Shown: positions 1-8,331 of the stretch, piece by piece
Layout of the letters: the number at the start of each line of letters is the position of its first letter
Position numbering within the stretch: position 1 is the stretch's first letter
Made by a program: the position numbers and the translations under genes
Notes under the pieces: generated by a model
Database searches by the model: none
The model's input: only the letters and a program-made list of their open reading frames with translations
Told to the model about the DNA's origin: nothing
NCBI GenBank assembly: GCA_029907255.1
Contig: JARYMF010000002.1
Coordinates: forward strand, 280,569-344,568
Reading direction: 5' to 3'
DNA: 64,000 bases
Origin: Armatimonadota bacterium
GTDB taxonomy: Bacteria > Armatimonadota > UBA5829 > DTJY01

Positions 1-1
1 A

Positions 2-1711
2 TCGAAGCTTATCAGGCACTCGGATGACATATTTGTGGCTGGTCGGCAGTTGACTCCTTTCATCCTCGGGGCTACGATAACCGCTACTAATCTTAGCATG
101 TTTCACTTCATCTCCATGGGAGGAATCGCATTTCAGAAGGGTATCTCGATTATCTGGCAGAATTGGACTGGCAATATGGCGTTGGTATTGTCGGGTCTTT
201 TTGTCATACCAATCATGCGCCGCTTGCGAGTACGTTCAATTCCAGAGTTTCTAGAAATCCGATACAGTCGCTCTCTGCGTGTATTGGTTGGTGCCTTTTG
301 GGGAATTAGGCTTTGCATATTTCTTGGAATTTTTCTATACGTTGCAACGACAACAGGCATTCAAATCACCGGCTGGAACAATCCATGGGGTTGGCTTATG
401 GTTTTCTCACTAATTGCAATCATGTATTCGGCGATTGGCGGCGCATGGGCGGTTGCAATTATGGACTCCCTCCAGTTTGCGCTGATTATTCTGGGTGGAT
501 TAATCACTCTTCCAATCGCTGTTCACTTGGCGGGAGGTACGCCAACGCTGATTAACTGGCTTCAAACCCATGGTAAGCCAGTACATGTCCAACTGGTGCC
601 TGCTGGAGCAGGCGAGTTCAATTGGTTGTTTATACTTGCGATACTCTTAATTTCTACAAAGTGGGCAACCGTGGACCAAGTAATATTGCAGCGTGCACTT
701 GGAGCAAGGAACCCTCGAATTGGAGCACAAGGAATGGTTCTATCGGGGCTGATAACAACTCCGCTTGCTTTTCTTTGGATACTTCCAGGCGTCGCTTTGG
801 CAAAAATACATCCCGGACCTATAGAGAACCCCGATCATGCGATTCCATGGTTCTTGGCCACGTATCTACCGCAGGTGGGAAGGGGGATACTCGGCCTTGT
901 GCTTTGTGGATTGGTTGCTGCACAGGTTTCAACCATCACAGCGGATATCAATTCGGTCGCTACTTTATTCACAAATGATGTATTTCGAGCGATGAAGCGA
1001 AAGGAGCCAAGCCAGCGCCAGTTAATATATGCAGCTAGATTTAGCTCTCTTGTTTGTGGAGCGCTTATGCTTTGGGTAGCATATTATCTACTCATGCATT
1101 CTGTTTCCGGTGCTGTCAGAGCTAACCTGACAGTCGTTGGAATAGTGGACCTGCCGTTATTTGTTATAACAGTAATTTGGGGATTGATGTGGAAACGTAC
1201 AACCTGGCAGGGGGCAATGGCGGGATTTTTTATAGGTGGCTTGGCTGGCATTCTTACATACCTGGTGGTAACTCCAACGTATTTCCACAATATTTTATAT
1301 CCTTTGATGAGTGCTATCCCTGGCAAAGTTGATGTATGGGCGGTCGGCTGGCATGAAAGATTGAAGCATCTAGAGCCCGCCCTCAGGAATATTGCTCCTT
1401 TTGTTAGCTCGGGAACGGCATTAATTGTTACGCCAATCGTTAGCCTCCTAACGAAGCCTGTGCAAAGCGAAGGGTCTGTCAGAATTTGGACGTATTTTCG
1501 CAAAAGCGCCGATGATGAGAAAGATATTTTTCTGCTGATTCCAAACAGTTTCCGCGGCAAGATTGGTTTATCATTAGTAATCGTTGGGTTCTTAGCATTT
1601 CTTTTTGGAGCTATCTCGGCATCTTGGGGTTTTTCGCTGGCAACCGTGATGGCTGTTGGTGGAATGTGTGTGCTTTTTGTTGGCGGCGTGCTTCGCGTCT
1701 GGTCTGAGTAG
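2..1711 (+). CDS. Sodium:solute symporter family transporter (5' end cut off)
   Basis: This is a multi-pass membrane protein of the sodium:solute symporter (SSS) family, which couples sodium entry to uptake of sugars or other small solutes. The frame is open to the window edge. A GTG at 35 is not the real start, because the codons before it read SDDIFVAGRQL, matching the family motif that normally lies tens of residues into the protein. About 570 residues are visible, with roughly 12-13 hydrophobic segments and the typical early run ATITATNLS followed by GGIAFQKG. The substrate cannot be read from sequence. The neighbouring DUF4434 glycosidase-like gene makes a sugar plausible. The stop is TAG at 1709-1711. 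Confidence 0.88.
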   Translation, partial: SKLIRHSDDIFVAGRQLTPFILGATITATNLSMFHFISMGGIAFQKGISIIWQNWTGNMALVLSGLFVIPIMRRLRVRSIPEFLEIRYSRSLRVLVGAFWGIRLCIFLGIFLYVATTTGIQITGWNNPWGWLMVFSLIAIMYSAIGGAWAVAIMDSLQFALIILGGLITLPIAVHLAGGTPTLINWLQTHGKPVHVQLVPAGAGEFNWLFILAILLISTKWATVDQVILQRALGARNPRIGAQGMVLSGLITTPLAFLWILPGVALAKIHPGPIENPDHAIPWFLATYLPQVGRGILGLVLCGLVAAQVSTITADINSVATLFTNDVFRAMKRKEPSQRQLIYAARFSSLVCGALMLWVAYYLLMHSVSGAVRANLTVVGIVDLPLFVITVIWGLMWKRTTWQGAMAGFFIGGLAGILTYLVVTPTYFHNILYPLMSAIPGKVDVWAVGWHERLKHLEPALRNIAPFVSSGTALIVTPIVSLLTKPVQSEGSVRIWTYFRKSADDEKDIFLLIPNSFRGKIGLSLVIVGFLAFLFGAISASWGFSLATVMAVGGMCVLFVGGVLRVWSE

Positions 1712-1938
1712 TCAAGGCATTCAGAACATAAAAAGTTAATGACTTTTACCAAGCTGCAAGGAAAAACCTCGGCAACCACAGAAGTCTGCTTTGAAATTAT
1801 ACAACCAACCTTTGATTTCTTCTGGCAAGACAACGCGATTCAGCTATTAACCCACTTTAGCGTTTATGCTATTCTTCCAAGCAAAAAGTGGGTATTGACT
1901 TTGGCATGTTAGGGTAAAAAGTAAAAGGGAATTGCGCT

Positions 1939-1956
1939 TGGTTTTTCGAAAAACCA
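1939..1956. promoter_or_regulatory. Perfect 18-bp palindrome just before the DUF4434 gene start
   Basis: TGGTTTTTCGAAAAACCA is identical to its own reverse complement and ends 6 bases before the ATG at 1963. It occupies the place where a ribosome binding site would be, and none is visible. It may be an operator for a dimeric repressor. The role is inferred. Confidence 0.5.
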
Positions 1957-1962
1957 TATAAA

Positions 1963-3027
1963 ATGAACCGTCGTGAGGTACTTTCTGCAATCGGCAGATG
2001 TATCTTTGGTTCAGTAGCAGGATTGTTGGTTGGCGAACACCTGATGGCATCGCCTAAGCTTAAGTGCGCGCCTTTGATTTTAGGTCCGCTTTGGTGGATG
2101 AATCCTGCCGAGTCTGCGAAATGGGGAATATCAGGCTGGCGGGATGAACTCGACCACCAACGTAGAATCGGCTTTGACCTTCTTTGGCTTACCAATGCGC
2201 CTTCGGCGCTCGCCCATCAGGACAATCCTTTGGACAAACTCATGAATCTTTGCGCCAAGCGGAAGGTAAAAGTCATTCTTGATACCGGTTCTACAGGGAA
2301 GTGGTACCTGAAATCCGACCTGAAAGATGAACTAGAATTCTGCACAAAAAATGTTAGGCAAATTGGTGAGCGCTTTGCAGGTCATCCTGCATTTTATGCA
2401 TGGTACATACCCCACGAGATTTATATGTGTTGGGGCAAGTTCGCTGAATTGATTGAAAGTTTCTACTCTAAGCTAACTGAAAGTTGCAAAAGGGCGGCAA
2501 ATCTTCCTGTTACGCTTTCGCCCTTTTTCATCCTTGACCGTGAGAAAGTTTTTGGCGATTTTAGGTATAACGAACCTGATGAGTACCGTCAATATTGGAC
2601 TAAGCTAATAAAGCGGAGTGGCATTGACGTGATAATGCTTCAAGACAGCGGTGAGCATTTTTCTTATGTTACAAATGACCAGCGCAGGCCTTTTTTTGAG
2701 GCTATGTATAACGCCTGTCGTGATTCGAATGCAAGGTTTTGGGGAAACGTTGAAACTGCTGAGTACGTTTGTCAAAGTAAAGAAGAGTACATTAGATTGT
2801 ATGGACGCGTGCATCATTCGGAGGCAAAGGGGCTTCCATGGAGGCCCGTGCCAATAGAGCGCCTAAAAGAGAAGCTAATGCTTGCAGCAGAGTACTCAGA
2901 GCGTATTGTTACATGGGGTTATCGTGAATTTTGCCGACCAGTTCTCGGTCCCGAGGCGAAAAAATGGTATGATGACTATAGAAGTTACGTAGTTTCTTTG
3001 GTAAAGAAGACAGCCAGTCAAATTTAA
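1963..3027 (+). CDS. DUF4434-type TIM-barrel protein with Tat-like signal
   Basis: A 354-residue predicted exported protein. The N-terminus, MNRREVLSAIG followed by a hydrophobic stretch, looks like a Tat signal, which supports ATG 1963 as the start even though no Shine-Dalgarno sequence is visible. The rest reads as a TIM-barrel glycosidase-like fold of the DUF4434 kind: an early WWMNP stretch, a WRDEL...GFDLLWLT segment and a HPAFYAWYIPHE motif whose Glu could act in catalysis. It sits downstream of a solute symporter, so it may act on a carbohydrate whose products are imported. No substrate can be assigned. An 18-bp palindrome abuts the start codon. DUF4434 membership is from pattern recognition only. 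Confidence 0.65.
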   Translation: MNRREVLSAIGRCIFGSVAGLLVGEHLMASPKLKCAPLILGPLWWMNPAESAKWGISGWRDELDHQRRIGFDLLWLTNAPSALAHQDNPLDKLMNLCAKRKVKVILDTGSTGKWYLKSDLKDELEFCTKNVRQIGERFAGHPAFYAWYIPHEIYMCWGKFAELIESFYSKLTESCKRAANLPVTLSPFFILDREKVFGDFRYNEPDEYRQYWTKLIKRSGIDVIMLQDSGEHFSYVTNDQRRPFFEAMYNACRDSNARFWGNVETAEYVCQSKEEYIRLYGRVHHSEAKGLPWRPVPIERLKEKLMLAAEYSERIVTWGYREFCRPVLGPEAKKWYDDYRSYVVSLVKKTASQI

Positions 3028-3046
3028 CGCCGGAAGGTAGGTTGAT

Positions 3047-4060
3047 ATGAACCTAGCAGATATCGGTGAAGAAGTTCTGATTGAGCATCTAATGAAGGAG
3101 TTTAGCCTTCCCACATCTTCGGAAGGGCTTGTTGTTGGCGTCGGAGATGATGCGGCTGTGCTCGACCTCGGCGGTCCGATGCATACGATTATTACCACTG
3201 ACATGCTTGCTGAGGGCACTCACTATCGCCTTGACCTAGTCACTCCATATCAGCTAGGCTGGAAATCGGTGGCGAGCAACATAAGCGATATTGCGGCGAT
3301 GGGAGGGCTTCCAACCTGGACGCTGATATCTCTCGGATTGAAGCCCGATACCGACATCGGCTTCGTAGATGAAATTTACCGAGGGCTTGTTGAATGTGCC
3401 GAGAGATTCGAAAGCAAAATTATCGGAGGAGATACTATTTCCGTAAGGCAGGATTCGGTGATTGGGATATGTCAGATGGGCAAAATTGAGCCAAACCTCA
3501 TCGCACGACGGTCCGGTGCAAGTCCTGGCGACCGCATTCTTGTAACGGGCTGGCTTGGAAATTCAAGGGCAGGCTTGGAACTCTTGCTAAGGTTTGGTAT
3601 GGAGGAAGCAGCGCAGTTGCATGGATGGCTTGTGAGCCAGCATCTGACGCCAATTCCACGCGTGCTCGAAGCCCGTGCTGCTGTTGCAACCAATGCGGTT
3701 CGTGCGATGATGGATATAAGCGATGGATTGGGTGCTGACCTTCCAAAGTTGTGCAAAGCAAGCGGCGTTGGCGCAGTAGTATATGCTAGCAAACTACCGA
3801 TAAGCAGTGATCTCCAGTCGGCTGCAGAAAGACTGGGAATGGATACGCTGGAGCTCGTTGTCGGCGGCGGAGAAGACTTTGAACTCCTCATGGCAGTTGG
3901 ACCACATGACGTTAAGAAGGTTATTAAGGCTATTAAAGAAGGCACTGGAACTCGCGTAACCGAAATTGGAGAGTTCACAGAAGACAAGACAGTTGAGATT
4001 GTCATGCCTGATGGCTCAAAAAGGCCTTTGTGGGGAGGATGGGAGCACTTCAAAAAATAA
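3047..4060 (+). CDS. thiL: Thiamine-monophosphate kinase
   Basis: ThiL phosphorylates thiamine monophosphate with ATP to give thiamine diphosphate, the active cofactor, in the cytoplasm. The 337 residues match the usual length. Family motifs are GVGDDAAVLD at about residues 31-40, TTDMLAEGTHY at 50-60, SDIAAMGG at 80-87, a DISDGLGADL stretch near 223 and GGGEDFELL near 270, the Asp-rich metal and nucleotide sites of the PurM/ThiL fold. GGAAGG lies about 10 bases before the ATG. The gene is 19 bp after the DUF4434 gene and 39 bp before tsaE. Neighbouring thiL and tsaE genes are seen in many bacteria. No other thiamine genes are in the window. Confidence 0.95.
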   Translation: MNLADIGEEVLIEHLMKEFSLPTSSEGLVVGVGDDAAVLDLGGPMHTIITTDMLAEGTHYRLDLVTPYQLGWKSVASNISDIAAMGGLPTWTLISLGLKPDTDIGFVDEIYRGLVECAERFESKIIGGDTISVRQDSVIGICQMGKIEPNLIARRSGASPGDRILVTGWLGNSRAGLELLLRFGMEEAAQLHGWLVSQHLTPIPRVLEARAAVATNAVRAMMDISDGLGADLPKLCKASGVGAVVYASKLPISSDLQSAAERLGMDTLELVVGGGEDFELLMAVGPHDVKKVIKAIKEGTGTRVTEIGEFTEDKTVEIVMPDGSKRPLWGGWEHFKK

Positions 4061-4099
4061 CATCTAACTTGACGATTTCTATGGGTTTCCTTTTGATTT

Positions 4100-4564
4100 A
4101 TGACACATCTGTCCAAGACGTTTTACACATATTCTTCCGAGGAAACAGAGCTACTTGGTGAACAAATCGGTCGGGCGCTGAGACCTGGGGCAGTTGTTGC
4201 GCTAATCGGAGAACTTGGTGCAGGCAAGACGACGCTCACTAAGGGAATTGCGCGGGGTCTTGGTGTCACCGATCTTGTCCATAGTCCTACTTTTACACTT
4301 ATCCACGAGCACAAAGGGCGCGTTCCAGTATACCACTTCGACCTCTACCGCTTGGAAAGTCGTGAGGAGATGGAAGATCTCGATTATGAGAGCTACTTTC
4401 ATGGCGAGGGTGTTACAATTATAGAGTGGGCTGAGAAGATTCCAAGCATACTACCAGACGACCGATTGGAAATATATATCTCGGAGGAGAATTCAGCTCG
4501 CCGTTTTGAACTGATTGCAACTGGTATTCAATCTGAAGAGGTGCTTCGGCGTATATCCACTTGA
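4100..4564 (+). CDS. tsaE: tRNA threonylcarbamoyladenosine synthesis ATPase TsaE
   Basis: TsaE is the ATPase partner of TsaB and TsaD, which attach threonylcarbamoyl to A37 of ANN-decoding tRNAs. The 154-residue protein has the Walker A motif GELGAGKT at 37-44, the family motif SPTF at 62-65, HFDLYRL at 79-85 and EWAEK at 109-113. No clear Shine-Dalgarno sequence precedes the ATG, and the upstream stretch is pyrimidine-rich, so translation may be coupled to thiL 39 bp upstream. tsaB and tsaD are not in the window. The stop lies 3 bp from the stop of the convergent P-type ATPase. Confidence 0.95.
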   Translation: MTHLSKTFYTYSSEETELLGEQIGRALRPGAVVALIGELGAGKTTLTKGIARGLGVTDLVHSPTFTLIHEHKGRVPVYHFDLYRLESREEMEDLDYESYFHGEGVTIIEWAEKIPSILPDDRLEIYISEENSARRFELIATGIQSEEVLRRIST

Positions 4565-4567
4565 TTG

Positions 4568-7321
4568 CTACTGAGTGCGTTGATTTCCAGGAGCGTGCCG
4601 AGTTTGTGATGGCATGAATAAGTGTGGTAAAAACGCCTTTCTGATTTCTTCAGCGATAAAGACGCTACTGGAAACCGCCACCATAATTGTCCACTCCGAT
4701 AGGTTTAGAGCCACTGTGCGAAATATTGTTTGGAAAAATGGTAAATGGACTGATGCAATCTGGGCAACTGCAGACGCGGTTGCGCCAGCCAGCAAGTATG
4801 GATTAGTTAGCACGCCAATTTTGAACAATGAGTAGCGACTCGATCGAACGTTCAATGCGTTAAATGCTTGGAAAAGCGCCATAACCACAAAGGCGAAGGT
4901 TCGAGCTTTCCATATGCCTATGCTTCCAAGCCCCCAGTAGTAAAGCGAGAAGGTTCCAATTAGCATGAAAAGTGCCACAAAAACTATGTTGCTAACCACA
5001 TAGCGGTTAACTATGCGCTCCTTTGGATCTCTAGGTGGTTCTTTTAGCAAGCCTGGTTCTTTTGGTTCAAACGACAGTGGAGCTGTGCAAAAGCCGTCAG
5101 TGACTAGGTTAATCCAAAGAATTTGCACCGGAAATAAAGGCAATGGGAGACCTGAGAGAATTGTAGTAAGGTATATGAATACCTCACCGGTGTTTGTTGA
5201 AAGCAGATATTGAACAACCTTGCGGATATTTGCAAATATAGCGCGGCCTTCTTCGACAGCTGATACGATTGTTGCAAAATTGTCATCAAGAAGTATCATA
5301 TCTGCTGCTTCTTTTGCTACGTCTGTGCCGCTGATTCCCATAGCTATTCCGATGTCAGCACATTTGAGCGCTGGAGCATCATTTACGCCGTCGCCTGTCA
5401 TAGCCACAACATGACCGCGCTCTTTTAATGCCTTAATAATTCGAAGTTTATGTTCAGGTTCAGCACGTGCAATTACAGCAATGCGTCCGATTGCTTGGGC
5501 AAGCTCTTCGTCGCTCATTCTGTCCAGCGCCCTGCCCTCTACAACCATCATTTCTCTTTCTAGAAGGCCTATCGATTCCGCTATGGCGCGTGCGGTATTA
5601 GCATGGTCGCCGGTTATCATTATGACACGAATTCCAGCTTCCCTTGCTTGCTTGACTGCCATTGGTGCTTCTTCTCTTGGGGGATCCATCATGCCAACTG
5701 CTCCAAGGAAAACAAGGCCTGACTCTACATCCGAATGACTGATTACTTCCTGTTCACGCGGTAGTTCTTTATAGGCAGCAGCAAGGACCCTTAAAGCTTC
5801 CTCTGCCATTTCAGCATTTCGAGCTACAAATTCGGCGGCTTTATCGGAGGTGAGTGGCAGCACATCATTGCTTTTTAGGTAGGTTCCACTCATTGCAAGT
5901 ATCTTTTCGGGAGCGCCCTTGACATATACGATTTTTCGCCCATCTGGCAGTAGATGGAGCGTAGCCATATATCTCCTTTGGGAGTCAAATGGTAGTTCGG
6001 CAATCCTCTTTTGTTCATCTTCTAATTCATGCTTCCGCAAGCCAAGCTTTTCGCCTGCGACGACAAGTGCCCCCTCGGTCGGGTCGCCAACAATGCGCCA
6101 TCCATTGTCCTCATGATGTAGCCGTGCATCGTTGCACAAAACTAGTGCCTCAAAAAGCCTTCGAATCCCTATGTGGTTTTTATCAATTTCTTGGTTTCCA
6201 ATGAGAAACTTGCCAATCGGTGCATAACCTTCACCAGTGACAGTGAACGCCTCCTCTGGGGTATAGCCCGCCCGGACTGTCATTTCGTTCTTTGTTAGCG
6301 TGCCCGTCTTGTCGGTACAGATTACGGTTGCAGACCCCAGAGTCTCGACTGCTGGGAGCTTGCGGATAAGTGAGTTCCGCTGTGCCATCCGCTGAACCCC
6401 AACCGCAAGTACGATAGTTACAGCTGCTGGCAAACCTTCGGGAATAAACGACACGGCTACTGCAACGCCAGTGAAGAGCATCTCGTAAAGGCTGAATGCT
6501 TTTATCAACCCGGCGGCGATAATAATCACAGCAATGGCAATTCCTACAATTCCGAGGTTCGACCCAAGAGTTGCAAGATGCTTTTGAACCGGCGTCAGTT
6601 CTCCTGGCTCGGTTGCTATGTTCAATGCAATTTGGCCGATTTTGGTGTTTACACCAGTGGCTGTGATAATTGCTTTGCCGCGGCCATAAACAACTGTTGT
6701 TCCCGAATAAACCATGTTCTTTCGGTCTGCTAGAGGTGTTTCTGGAGGAAGCGGTTCGATACTTTTATCAACTGCAAATGATTCGCCAGTTAGGTTGGAC
6801 TCGTCCACTTTAAGGTTTATCGCTTCGAAAATCCGGGCGTCGGCTGGCACGCGTTCGCCCGTGGTGAGAAGTATCACATCACCTGGCACAAGCTCGCTGG
6901 CGGGAATATTCACCTCTTCTTCATCGCGCAGTACGATTGCTCGCGGTGCGCCCAACTTTTTCAGAGCTTCGAGTGCTCGTTCCGCCCTGTATTCCTGAAA
7001 AAATCCAATGAGTGCGTTTAGGATTAGCACTGCCATTATCACGCCGCCATCGATAGGATGGTTTGTGACGAATGAGAATAAGGCCGCAATGAGCAAAATG
7101 TAAATTAGGGGGCTTCGAAATTGGCGCATAAAGATTATGAAGGGCGAAACCGGCCTGGCTTCGGGAAGCACATTTTGGCCATATTCTGCTAACCTTGCTT
7201 GCGCCTCAGCAGTTGAGAGGCCGTCCGGAGTGCTCTTTAGGTGATCGAATACCTCATTAACGGTAATTGCGTGCCAGTTTTCTGTTCTTACTTCCTGAAT
7301 CTGCTCCACTTTTTCGTTCAT
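4568..7321 (-). CDS. SERCA/PMR1-like cation-transporting P-type ATPase
   Basis: A P2-type ATPase, most likely exporting Ca2+ across the cytoplasmic membrane. Numbered from the in-frame TTG at 7324, the protein has a cation-ATPase N-terminal domain at about 15-75, the TGES actuator motif at 179-182, PEGLP in M4 at 295-299 and the phosphorylated Asp338 in DKTGT. Further on are the TGDH and GDGVNDAP hinge motifs. M5 keeps the Asn and Glu of the NTGEV motif and M6 keeps Asn, Thr and Asp in NLVTDG, which are the ligands of both SERCA calcium sites. M8 has Gln where SERCA has Glu, so one site may differ, as in PMR1 pumps. The better start is ATG 7321, with AAGGGA ahead of it. A sigma70-like promoter lies about 200 bases upstream. 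Confidence 0.93.
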   Translation of the reverse strand: MNEKVEQIQEVRTENWHAITVNEVFDHLKSTPDGLSTAEAQARLAEYGQNVLPEARPVSPFIIFMRQFRSPLIYILLIAALFSFVTNHPIDGGVIMAVLILNALIGFFQEYRAERALEALKKLGAPRAIVLRDEEEVNIPASELVPGDVILLTTGERVPADARIFEAINLKVDESNLTGESFAVDKSIEPLPPETPLADRKNMVYSGTTVVYGRGKAIITATGVNTKIGQIALNIATEPGELTPVQKHLATLGSNLGIVGIAIAVIIIAAGLIKAFSLYEMLFTGVAVAVSFIPEGLPAAVTIVLAVGVQRMAQRNSLIRKLPAVETLGSATVICTDKTGTLTKNEMTVRAGYTPEEAFTVTGEGYAPIGKFLIGNQEIDKNHIGIRRLFEALVLCNDARLHHEDNGWRIVGDPTEGALVVAGEKLGLRKHELEDEQKRIAELPFDSQRRYMATLHLLPDGRKIVYVKGAPEKILAMSGTYLKSNDVLPLTSDKAAEFVARNAEMAEEALRVLAAAYKELPREQEVISHSDVESGLVFLGAVGMMDPPREEAPMAVKQAREAGIRVIMITGDHANTARAIAESIGLLEREMMVVEGRALDRMSDEELAQAIGRIAVIARAEPEHKLRIIKALKERGHVVAMTGDGVNDAPALKCADIGIAMGISGTDVAKEAADMILLDDNFATIVSAVEEGRAIFANIRKVVQYLLSTNTGEVFIYLTTILSGLPLPLFPVQILWINLVTDGFCTAPLSFEPKEPGLLKEPPRDPKERIVNRYVVSNIVFVALFMLIGTFSLYYWGLGSIGIWKARTFAFVVMALFQAFNALNVRSSRYSLFKIGVLTNPYLLAGATASAVAQIASVHLPFFQTIFRTVALNLSEWTIMVAVSSSVFIAEEIRKAFLPHLFMPSQTRHAPGNQRTQ

Positions 7322-7388
7322 CAAATATCCCTTGTCTAAAACTTATGAGCGATGTTAGACTGCTAAGCAGTCCTTAATTTATCAACTA

Positions 7389-7411
7389 AACGCTTTTATC
7401 CGCAAAGCGTT
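7389..7411 (-). promoter_or_regulatory. Hairpin in the 5' leader of the P-type ATPase gene
   Basis: AACGCTTT and AAAGCGTT form a perfect 8-bp stem around a 7-base loop, about 70 bases before the ATPase start and within its predicted leader. A second hairpin, GACTGC-taa-GCAGTC at 7358-7372, lies closer to the start. The leader does not match the yybP-ykoY manganese riboswitch that often precedes cation P-type ATPases. Confidence 0.4.
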
Positions 7412-7523
7412 CAGCAATTTTTGGAATTAACTTCTTTGCTCCTCTATGACAACTTCTTCTAAGAGGATTGCATTGTTGTATCAATTTGTGTTTTTAGAGT
7501 TCTTCCTTCAAAAATTCTGGTTA

Positions 7524-7551
7524 ATTATACCAAATAATCTTTGATAGTCAA
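7524..7551 (-). promoter_or_regulatory. Sigma70-like promoter for the P-type ATPase
   Basis: On the minus strand, TTGACT (7551-7546) is followed after 16 bases by a perfect TATAAT (7529-7524). Transcription would start near 7517 and give a leader of about 195 bases. Confidence 0.65.
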
Positions 7552-7834
7552 TGCGGTTGGTTATTTCTTAATAATTATGATAATGGGTTGCTTGGTTCTT
7601 GTTTCAAAGATGCTTGGCGCCTCGATGAAAGTCACCTCTAGTAATCTTGAATCATGGTTTTTCACTTTTTAATCCTCCCAGACTTGGTGCCATTAGTATT
7701 TATATTCCCCGTGTTTCCAGTATGCAGTCGCAGGAATGAACTTGAGCACAGAAAATAAAGCTTTTTGCTAATTGGTTGTCTAACTAAAGGTTCACGAAAT
7801 CTTCACTTTTTGTTCTTTTATTCTCCCATATGCT

Positions 7835-7861
7835 GAGGTCTTGTAATAATGGGAAGACCTC
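7835..7861. promoter_or_regulatory. Inverted repeat upstream of the terminase genes
   Basis: GAGGTCTT and AAGACCTC form a perfect 8-bp stem around an 11-base loop, about 80 bases before the terminase small-subunit start. No T-run follows, so this is not a standard terminator. It could be an operator or a packaging-type recognition site. That is a guess. Confidence 0.4.
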
Positions 7862-7938
7862 GGCAAACGTTCCAATTTGCGAATGCTGAGAAATTAGTGA
7901 ACATTCGTTCCTAAATACTGTTATTTAGAGGTAATTAT

Positions 7939-8331
7939 ATGCTTACTACAAACCAGCGTAGGGCTATTCCCCTGCTTTTTAGGTTGACAGATGAGGAGAT
8001 TGCAGAGAAGTTGAGAATAAGCAAAAGGACACTTGATGAGTGGAAAAGGAGCCCTGATTTTGCCAGCGCCATATGCGATTATGTCAAAGAAAATCGCCGT
8101 ACGGCACTTAGGTTACTTTCTGAGCGTTATGTAGAGGCTGCCCGCGAACTCGAGAGCCTCATCAAATCGAAGGATGAAAAAATAAAATACAAAGCAATTA
8201 TTGACCTCCTCAAGGCAAGCAATCTTTTAAAGGACGCGGATGTTCATGAGAATGATTCAATCGAACAAATTCTCCAGCAGATTGAGGCTAAAGAATTAGG
8301 TGAAGATGATGACTCCAGCGAAGAGGATTAA
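7939..8331 (+). CDS. Phage terminase small-subunit-like HTH protein
   Basis: A 130-residue, charged, probably DNA-binding protein. Residues 16-41 (beginning LTDEEIAEKL, ending RSPDF) form a helix-turn-helix of the type found in small terminase subunits and phBC6A51-like proteins. The middle is helical and could oligomerise, and the tail is strongly acidic (GEDDDSSEED). Small terminase subunits recognise the packaging site and bring DNA to the large subunit. The gene overlaps the large-subunit gene by about 23-32 bases, the usual arrangement for such pairs. AGAGG lies upstream of the ATG. Identification rests mainly on the partner gene. No portal, capsid or tail genes are nearby. Confidence 0.65.
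   Translation: MLTTNQRRAIPLLFRLTDEEIAEKLRISKRTLDEWKRSPDFASAICDYVKENRRTALRLLSERYVEAARELESLIKSKDEKIKYKAIIDLLKASNLLKDADVHENDSIEQILQQIEAKELGEDDDSSEED

Larger units (their letters stand above)
7325..7938. other. AT-rich intergenic region without a recognisable gene
   Basis: No convincing reading frame occurs in these 614 bases. The left part is the 5' untranslated region of the minus-strand ATPase with two small hairpins (7358-7372 and 7389-7411) and its promoter (7524-7551). The right part leads to the terminase pair and carries a perfect 8-bp hairpin at 7835-7861 and a CGAATG/CATTCG inverted repeat at about 7880-7907. The bases are more AT-rich than the flanking genes, as expected of acquired DNA or a promoter region. 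Confidence 0.6.

Noticed and set aside
1084..1833. A long minus-strand reading frame across the symporter gene
   Set aside because: Overlaps the coding frame of a recognised membrane protein, has no domain similarity and lacks a start signal.
3472..4116. A 214-residue minus-strand frame inside thiL
   Set aside because: thiL is certain in the other direction; the opposite frame is a compositional shadow.
7330..7520. A yybP-ykoY-type riboswitch before the P-type ATPase
   Set aside because: The leader has hairpins but none of the conserved bases of that element; no match was seen.
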